Positions 6,223 to 10,484 of a stretch of DNA of 10,484 bases are shown one piece after another. Source of the stretch: Bacillota bacterium (GTDB taxonomy: Bacteria > Bacillota > Desulfotomaculia > Desulfotomaculales > JAJYZD01); assembly GCA_021800315.1 (NCBI GenBank), contig JAJYZD010000122.1:1-10484 (forward strand), written 5' to 3'. The position numbers and the translations under genes were made by a program. Below the pieces are notes generated by a model. That model saw nothing but the letters and a program-made list of their open reading frames with translations, had not been told where the DNA came from and did no database searches. Numbering within the stretch: position 1 is the stretch's first letter; each line of letters opens with the position of its first letter.

Positions 6223-7557
6223 ATGAGAGATCTTGACAATATTCAAGTTAACAGCACAACGACCCCTACGGGCGGCGATATTTTGACCAGAAGCCGCGTT
6301 GTTAGCAATCCGGTATGGAGAAACATCCTGCTTTTTTTAATGGTTTTCGGCCCCGGCCTGATAGTCATGGAGGCGGATAACGATGCCGGAGCGGTGTCGA
6401 CCTATACGCAGGCCGGCGCCCAATATGGTCTGCACCTGCTTTGGGTACTGCTGCTGCTCCTTCCCATCACCTACTTCTGCCAGGAAATGGTGGCAAGGCT
6501 CGGGATTGCTACGGGCAAGGGTCACGCGGCCATGATATATCAGCGGTTTGGGAAATGGTGGGGCCATTTCTCCCTCTTTGATTTACAACTGCTCAACTTA
6601 TTTACCCTGGTTACTGAGTTCGCCGGTATCTCTCTGGCCCTGCAAAGGATGGGTGTGGTACCCCAGATTTCGGTTCCGACAGCGGCCATCGGCTTGATCA
6701 TCCTAGTGATCACCGGTAGCTATCTCCGTTGGGAGAGGGTCACAATTCTACTGTGCCTTCTCGATATCACCTGGGTCGTTTTCTCGGTGCTGGTGCATCC
6801 CGGTGTCGAAGCGGTGGCCAGAAACACATTTATCCCGAGTGTGCCCCGAGGAGGCATCACCACCGACCTGATCTTCCTGGTCATTGCCATTGTAGGTACG
6901 ACGATCGCCCCCTGGCAGCTCTTTTTCCAACAGAGTTGCGTGGCGGACAAGAGGCTCCGTTTCAAAGACTTGAAGTTCGCCAGGCTGGATACCTTTATCG
7001 GGGCCTGCTTTACCGTTATAGTGGCTGGTGGAATGATGATTGTCGGCTACGTCATGTACCTTCACCACCTGAACTACGAAGATCCAGCGCAAATGGCGGT
7101 GATGATCGCCCCATTTATGGGCAATGCGGTCAAGAATGGTGTACTGCTACTGATGGTGAATGCCGCCGTGCTCGGTGCTACAGCCGTCTCTCTGTCCAGC
7201 GCCTGGGCCTATAGTGAGGTCAGAGGCTGGAAAAACAGCTTGCAGATACCGTTCCGCAGTGCGCCCAAATTCTATCTCCTCTATAGTGCGGCCGTGCTGC
7301 TGGCAGCATCTATTGTATTAATCCCTAACGCACCGCTACAAACGATCATTATAGGTGTGCAGGTTCTGGCCGGACTGATGCTGCCTTCGGCGATCATTTT
7401 TCTGCAACTGCTTCTCAACGATAAAGAGCTTTTAGGAGAAGAATTTGTCAATAAACGCTGGAATAACACCATAAATTGGATCATTATCATTATGCTTTTC
7501 ATACTGTCGATAGCTCTCGCAGTTCAAGTGATGTTACCTGGACTATTACCTGGTTAG
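6223..7557 (+). CDS. Nramp-related Mg2+ transporter (NRMT), paralog 2, under M-box control
   Basis: A 444-aa polytopic membrane protein of the Nramp/SLC11 family. TM1 reads D54-A-G-A in place of DPGN, and TM6 reads A229-P-W in place of MPH, so the Asn, Met and His of classic Mn2+/Fe2+ Nramps are absent. TM3 has LVTEFAG. Nramp-related magnesium transporters were first recognised in Clostridium through their M-box leaders and lack the selectivity Met; this gene fits both points, so Mg2+ import is the best call. The start at ATG 6223 is preferred because GGTGAT lies 5 nt upstream; GTG 6214, three codons earlier, is the alternative. It is the last gene of the transcript begun at 5069-5098, behind two M-boxes and the 67-aa protein gene. 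Mn2+ transport is not excluded but is less likely given the motif changes and Mg2+ riboswitch. Confidence 0.93.
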   Translation: MRDLDNIQVNSTTTPTGGDILTRSRVVSNPVWRNILLFLMVFGPGLIVMEADNDAGAVSTYTQAGAQYGLHLLWVLLLLLPITYFCQEMVARLGIATGKGHAAMIYQRFGKWWGHFSLFDLQLLNLFTLVTEFAGISLALQRMGVVPQISVPTAAIGLIILVITGSYLRWERVTILLCLLDITWVVFSVLVHPGVEAVARNTFIPSVPRGGITTDLIFLVIAIVGTTIAPWQLFFQQSCVADKRLRFKDLKFARLDTFIGACFTVIVAGGMMIVGYVMYLHHLNYEDPAQMAVMIAPFMGNAVKNGVLLLMVNAAVLGATAVSLSSAWAYSEVRGWKNSLQIPFRSAPKFYLLYSAAVLLAASIVLIPNAPLQTIIIGVQVLAGLMLPSAIIFLQLLLNDKELLGEEFVNKRWNNTINWIIIIMLFILSIALAVQVMLPGLLPG

Positions 7558-7705
7558 AGCAGAGTTGAATTCGCTATTTCCCGACATTAGTGGGAAGGGC
7601 TTTGGCCAGGGGGGAGACCCGGGTTACCATCCCGGGCCCGGGCGGGCCTTCCTGGGATCCGGGCGGTTACCGCGGGGACAAGGGAACAATCCCGGGTTTT
7701 GAGAT
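7558..7705. other. GC-rich palindromic spacer between convergent genes
   Basis: 148 nt between the transporter 2 stop and the regulator stop. CCCGGG occurs four times (7618, 7631, 7637, 7691), two of them joined as the palindrome CCCGGGCCCGGG (7631-7642); GCGGTTACCGC is at 7663-7673. The segment can form several competing hairpins and probably ends transcription from both sides, but no stem is followed by a clear T-run longer than four. Confidence 0.45.
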
Positions 7706-8185
7706 CTATGTTGGAGTGGGACGGATTTTCCGGCGAAAATCCGTCCAATCGCTAATTATATCCGGCCTGTTACCGACAAAAGCCATAAAACTGTCTATGC
7801 ATGCCAAGGTATGATCGCTTATGGTATGTTCCACTTTTTCGGTCTCTTCCAGAATATCTCCCGCCACCCCGAGCAGGGTTAGAAACCCCTCTACCAAGAG
7901 ATGCCTGTCCAGCAAGGCCTTCCCTATTCCTTGACCTTTTTGGGTCAAGGTGATGATTCCGTACTTTTCATAGTTAACCAAACCAATATTGGCAAGTTTT
8001 TTCATCATTTTCGTAATAGACGGGGGTTGTACATTTAGAGCCGATGCCAGGTCGTTGGTCCTTATATAAGCGGAATTCAAGGAAATCCGGTAGATCATTT
8101 CCAGATAATCTTCCATGGAAGCGGTCAGCAAATCACCACTCTTGGTCATGTAATCCCTAAACGTATGGAATTCCATTTTAGGCAT
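7706..8185 (-). CDS. mntR: MntR/DtxR-family metal-responsive regulator
   Basis: A 159-aa protein with an N-terminal winged helix-turn-helix (about 22-90, recognition region QPPSITKMMKKL) and a dimerisation/metal domain, without the SH3-like third domain of DtxR, which is the MntR architecture. All six metal ligands of Bacillus MntR are found at matching places: D26 and E29 (SMEDYLEMIY), H95 (DRHLLVEGF), E116, E119 and H120 (TEKVEHTIS). The protein is probably a Mn2+-activated repressor, though Fe2+ cannot be excluded. The first ATG gives about 20 extra residues before the core; ATGs at codons 4 and 13 are possible, the latter preceded by AGGG. It is convergent with transporter 2 and divergent from transporter 3, whose upstream region holds a palindrome suited to this family. 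Confidence 0.92.
   Translation of the reverse strand: MPKMEFHTFRDYMTKSGDLLTASMEDYLEMIYRISLNSAYIRTNDLASALNVQPPSITKMMKKLANIGLVNYEKYGIITLTQKGQGIGKALLDRHLLVEGFLTLLGVAGDILEETEKVEHTISDHTLACIDSFMAFVGNRPDIISDWTDFRRKIRPTPT
7720..7745. repeat. Perfect 11-bp inverted repeat inside the 3' end of mntR
   Basis: GACGGATTTTC and its exact complement, with loop CGGC, span the codons for roughly TDFRRKIR near the regulator's C-terminus. No T-run follows in either direction. It could help end transcription from transporter 2 or act as an mRNA-stability hairpin; it may also be coincidence. Confidence 0.55.
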
Positions 8186-8212
8186 TCGAACACACCGGCC
8201 CTACTTACAGGT

Positions 8213-8218
8213 ATTATA
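8213..8218 (-). promoter_or_regulatory. -10 element of the mntR promoter
   Basis: A perfect TATAAT on the minus strand, 27 nt upstream of the regulator's first ATG. The -35 position carries only a poor match (CGGTGA at 17 bp), so the promoter may be weak or need an activator. Confidence 0.5.
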
Positions 8219-8298
8219 AAATGTGTATGTCCATTCACCGGGATTTATTCGTCACCGTCTTACCCTTTTCCTCATAACTTACATCCGGGAGAAAAATC

Positions 8299-8312
8299 TT
8301 AGACGAGGCTAA
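8299..8312. promoter_or_regulatory. Candidate MntR/DtxR-type operator before transporter 3
   Basis: TTAGACGAGGCTAA is a 14-nt imperfect palindrome with perfect TTAG/CTAA ends and a C..G pair inside, resembling operators of DtxR-family regulators. It sits in the divergent interval, 36 nt before the transporter 3 start and about 80 nt upstream of the mntR -10, so a bound repressor would block transporter 3. No second copy was found upstream of transporters 1 or 2. Confidence 0.45.
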
Positions 8313-8348
8313 TCGTTTGAGCCGGGGGAAAAGGACGGGTGATGGATA

Positions 8349-9737
8349 TTGCCTGAGGAGGCGGAAACCGGAAGAGAGGGGAATTTAGAATGGCCGGTTT
8401 TCCGGGACCGGGTCGGCCCGGCCGGTGCGGCCAACCGCGAGGACACGGCCAGGGCCCTCGACCGGTTACGGGTTCTGCGGGCCCGCAGGGGCAGCCGTTG
8501 GCTGCACCTGGCCTGGTTGTTGATCGGGCCCGGTATTCTGGTAATGCTGGGCGAGAACGACGCCCCTTCGATGTTATCGTACGCGGCCACCGGATCCCGG
8601 TTCGGAACCGGTTTCTTTCTCCCCTTCGTTTTGCTCACCTTCGTCATGGCCTTCGTAGCACAAGAGATTACGGTCCGCCTGGGGGCGGTATCCAAAGCGG
8701 GACATGCGGAACTCATCTATCAAAGATTCGGCCGTTTCTGGGGAAACCTCGCCATGATCGATCTCCTTTTCACCAACTTTCTGACCCTGGTGACAGAGTT
8801 CGTAGGGATTGTGGCCGGAGCGGGGTTTTTCGGTGTGCCCGGTTGTGTCGCCGTCGCCGGCAGTATTCTCGTCATTACCGGCGCCTATTCCTTCCGCCGG
8901 TACTGGGTGTGGGAACGTACCGTACTGGTCCTGGCGCTTTTCAACCTGGTATTCATTCCCGTTGCCCTCATGTCCCACCCCGACTGGGGCGCCGTGGCCC
9001 GCTCGTTTCTCACCTTCGGCCCGCTGCCCGGGGGATTGAACCCAACGACCATCCTGATTCTGCTCTCGGATATCGGAGCGACAATCACCCCGTGGATGCT
9101 CTTCTTTCAGCAGAGCGCGGTGGTGGATAAAGGGCTGTCGAGTCACGACGTGAACCAGGGCCGGTTGGATACGGCGCTGGGCGCCTTTTTGGCGGCGATC
9201 GCCGCTATCGCCGCCATCATCGCAACCTCGTCCCTGTATCTGCACCACATGGACGCGGGCCAGTTCGGGGCGGCCCGGTTTGCGCAAGCCCTGGTTCCTT
9301 ACGCGGGGCGTTCCGGCGGCGCACTGTTCGCTCTGGGAATCCTGGAGGCCGGGTTGGTAGCGGCCACCACGATCGCTACGTCCTCGGCCTATGCCTACAC
9401 GGAAGTGCGCGCCCAGGCCGGCAGCCTGAACAAATCGTTTCAGGAAGCCAAGCCGTTTTACGGCATTCTGTTTGCAGCCCTGCTGGCCGCCGGCGGCATC
9501 GTGGCGCTTCCAGGCTTTCCGCTGATCTACGTCGTACTGGTGGTCAACGTTCTGGCCGTGCTGACCATGCCGCCGGCTATCGCGTTCCTGTTGCTGCTCG
9601 TGAACGATCATGAGATCATGGGCGAGCATAAGAACACCTGGTTATTAAATACCATGGGAATCGGGGTCGCCGCTTTTGTTTCCCTGGCCGGGCTGCTTTA
9701 CGCCTTGACCACCGTCTTTCCACGTTTACATCTCTAG
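8349..9737 (+). CDS. Nramp (SLC11)-family transporter, NRMT-like, paralog 3
   Basis: A 462-aa polytopic Nramp-family protein. TM1 reads D71-A-P-S where classic members have DPGN, and TM6 reads T247-P-W where they have MPH; TM3 has LVTEFVG. As in the other two copies the Asn, Met and His of Mn/Fe transporters are gone, but here the third TM1 position is Pro, so the metal site differs from paralogs 1 and 2. The start is TTG 8349: a stop lies just upstream in frame, no ATG or GTG precedes TM1, and GGGTGAT lies 5 nt before it. This leaves about 52 cytosolic residues rich in Arg and Glu before TM1, somewhat longer than in the other two copies. No M-box precedes it; the divergent mntR and the TTAG/CTAA palindrome suggest metal repression. 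Followed at 34 nt by a small-protein gene. Mg2+, Mn2+ or another divalent ion may be the substrate. Confidence 0.9.
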   Translation: MPEEAETGREGNLEWPVFRDRVGPAGAANREDTARALDRLRVLRARRGSRWLHLAWLLIGPGILVMLGENDAPSMLSYAATGSRFGTGFFLPFVLLTFVMAFVAQEITVRLGAVSKAGHAELIYQRFGRFWGNLAMIDLLFTNFLTLVTEFVGIVAGAGFFGVPGCVAVAGSILVITGAYSFRRYWVWERTVLVLALFNLVFIPVALMSHPDWGAVARSFLTFGPLPGGLNPTTILILLSDIGATITPWMLFFQQSAVVDKGLSSHDVNQGRLDTALGAFLAAIAAIAAIIATSSLYLHHMDAGQFGAARFAQALVPYAGRSGGALFALGILEAGLVAATTIATSSAYAYTEVRAQAGSLNKSFQEAKPFYGILFAALLAAGGIVALPGFPLIYVVLVVNVLAVLTMPPAIAFLLLLVNDHEIMGEHKNTWLLNTMGIGVAAFVSLAGLLYALTTVFPRLHL

Positions 9738-9770
9738 CGGGCCGCCGGCCCGGTCGAAGGGGGATTTATC

Positions 9771-10001
9771 GTGCCTGCCGCGGAACCGTTACAACGGGCC
9801 GGCTCCCACAGCGTATTGTCCGACCTGCAGTTCAAGCCGCATTTGGTTAAAACCATCCTGCAAGAGCACAAAGACGGTCAGAAGAGGACCAGGCATCTGG
9901 GTAGGCGGACAATCGGCCGCGGGTTGCAAATATTTCTCTGGGGACTGCGTATCTATGTTTTCGCCATGCTCCTCATTGTGCTGATCAACGTTTTCCGGTA
10001 A
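9771..10001 (+). CDS. 76-aa single-span small membrane protein after transporter 3
   Basis: GTG start with AAGGGGGA (9757-9764) 6 nt upstream. The first 50 residues are soluble and turn strongly basic (QKRTRHLGRRTIGR, about 37-50); one membrane span follows (about 53-73) and the chain ends NVFR. The span contains L-R-I-Y-V-F-A-M (59-66), equivalent to L-R-L-Y-L-F-F-M in the 67-aa protein beside transporter 2. It lies 34 nt after transporter 3 with only a short GC hairpin (9738-9752) between, so the two are almost certainly co-transcribed. No family recognised. Together with the other small protein it suggests a recurring partner of NRMT-like transporters, perhaps a stabilising or gating subunit (inference). 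Its last 11 codons and stop are repeated downstream at 10039-10075. Confidence 0.78.
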   Translation: MPAAEPLQRAGSHSVLSDLQFKPHLVKTILQEHKDGQKRTRHLGRRTIGRGLQIFLWGLRIYVFAMLLIVLINVFR

Positions 10002-10002
10002 C
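9966..10002 (+). repeat. 37-bp direct repeat, copy 1 (3' end of the 76-aa protein gene)
   Basis: Covers the last 11 codons, stop codon and one base beyond of the 76-aa protein gene; identical to 10039-10075. Confidence 0.97.
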
Positions 10003-10038
10003 TCGGCGCCGGCAGCGCTACCGTAAACCTGTTGTTTG

Positions 10039-10075
10039 ATGCTCCTCATTGTGCTGATCAACGTTTTCCGGTAAC
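10039..10075 (+). repeat. 37-bp direct repeat, copy 2
   Basis: Exact copy of 9966-10002, displaced by 73 bp. It keeps an ATG, ten further codons and the stop, but an in-frame TAA lies just upstream and no ribosome binding site is visible, so it is probably a dead partial duplication rather than a gene. Confidence 0.95.
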
Positions 10076-10186
10076 CGCACTGAGCCGTCAGGGGGGAGGT
10101 GGTCGCCGGGGTCGTAGCCGCCCCTGAACCGGCTGTCGTAGATACCGGCGCAAAAGCGGCATGGAGTCGTCGGACGGAATCAGGGC

Positions 10187-10484
10187 TCAATCCTCGCGCC
10201 AGGGCCGCCAGGGGCCGCTTTGCGCCCCGGCCGGCTTCCAGGTCCAGGCCTGGAGGACGGTCGCCGCGCGCAGCCCGGGGGCGGTAAAGCCAGGGGGAAA
10301 GACCGGCCAGTCCCAGTGAAGCTCCCCGGCCGGCCGCACTTGGGCGGCGGCGGGCAGTCCCGCGGGAGCCAGGACGGGCTCCTCGCCCCGCAGATACGCG
10401 GCGCAGGCCAAAAGGAAATCCGCGGGGGCCGCCGCCCCCCCGGGCAGGGGTACGGCGGAGGGTACCCGGCCCGTCGAACACCAA
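10187..10484 (-). CDS. 3' end of an unidentified protein, cut by window edge
   Basis: The minus-strand frame is open from the window edge to TGA at 10187, giving about 98 C-terminal residues. It is Ala/Pro-rich but has a protein-like pattern, with DFLLACAAYLRGEEPVLAPAG and then HWDWPVFPPGFTAPGLRAA, ending with several Trp. Of the overlapping frames here it has the most natural composition; the others are Arg/Gly/Pro-rich. I recognise no family. About 185 nt separate its stop from the 76-aa protein gene it converges on, filled by the repeat copy and GC-rich sequence. Confidence 0.5.
   Translation of the reverse strand, partial: WCSTGRVPSAVPLPGGAAAPADFLLACAAYLRGEEPVLAPAGLPAAAQVRPAGELHWDWPVFPPGFTAPGLRAATVLQAWTWKPAGAQSGPWRPWRED

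Noticed and set aside
8574..9629. 351-codon minus-strand frame opposite transporter 3
   Set aside because: Its composition (Gln, Gly, Arg, His) is typical of the antisense of a membrane-protein gene; no ribosome binding site or recognisable domain.
2700..9737. Calling the three transporters mntH
   Set aside because: All lack the TM1 Asn, TM6 Met and TM6 His of MntH-type Nramps, and one is behind an Mg2+ riboswitch, so the MntH label is not supported.
9789..10484. 231-codon minus-strand frame reaching the window edge
   Set aside because: It runs antisense through the 76-aa protein gene and is Arg/Gly/Pro-rich; another minus-strand frame ending at 10187 looks more protein-like.
1..10484. CRISPR array, insertion sequence, tRNA or rRNA
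   Set aside because: No regularly spaced short repeats, transposase frames, terminal inverted repeats or cloverleaf/rRNA sequence were seen.

Overview
The window looks like a chromosomal piece of a moderately GC-rich Firmicute, probably an anaerobic Clostridia/Peptococcales-type bacterium (inference). The signs are two M-box magnesium riboswitches, strong GGAGG-type ribosome binding sites, sigma-A promoters with near-consensus hexamers, a LytR-CpsA-Psr (LCP) cell-wall enzyme, a helix-turn-helix/DUF1232 protein and a Firmicute-style MntR.

Layout. 1-525 is the 3' part of a VTT/DedA-superfamily membrane protein. 581-618 is a terminator serving mainly the minus-strand LCP gene (631-1920), whose strong promoter lies far upstream (2150-2178) and gives a leader of about 220 nt. 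After a long, mostly gene-free stretch (1936-2699) comes the first of three divergent Nramp (SLC11)-type transporters (2700-4019), then an XRE-DUF1232 protein (4114-4806). A consensus sigma-A promoter at 5069-5098 starts a transcript with an M-box and terminator (5121-5329), a 67-aa single-membrane-span protein (5669-5872), a second, nearly identical M-box with its own terminator (5920-6136) and the second Nramp-type transporter (6223-7557). A minus-strand MntR-type regulator (7706-8185) faces it and is divergent from the third transporter (8349-9737). That transporter is followed at 34 nt by a second small one-span protein (9771-10001). The window ends in the 3' end of an unidentified minus-strand gene (10187-10484).

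How it fits together. None of the three transporters has the canonical Nramp metal site: the TM1 DPGN motif reads DAGG, DAGA or DAPS, and the TM6 MPH motif reads APW, APW or TPW. This is the pattern expected of the Nramp-related magnesium transporters (NRMT), and the M-box in front of the second one supports Mg2+ as substrate. The central unit appears to be a Mg2+-repressed uptake operon with two riboswitch gates in series. The two small proteins share the motif L-R-[LI]-Y-[LV]-F-x-M at the same spacing in a C-terminal membrane span, and each sits beside a different transporter. They are candidates for an undescribed accessory-peptide family of NRMT-type transporters. The MntR-like gene and a TTAG/CTAA palindrome in front of the third transporter suggest that this copy answers to Mn2+ or Fe2+ rather than to Mg2+, so the locus may join two metal-sensing circuits.
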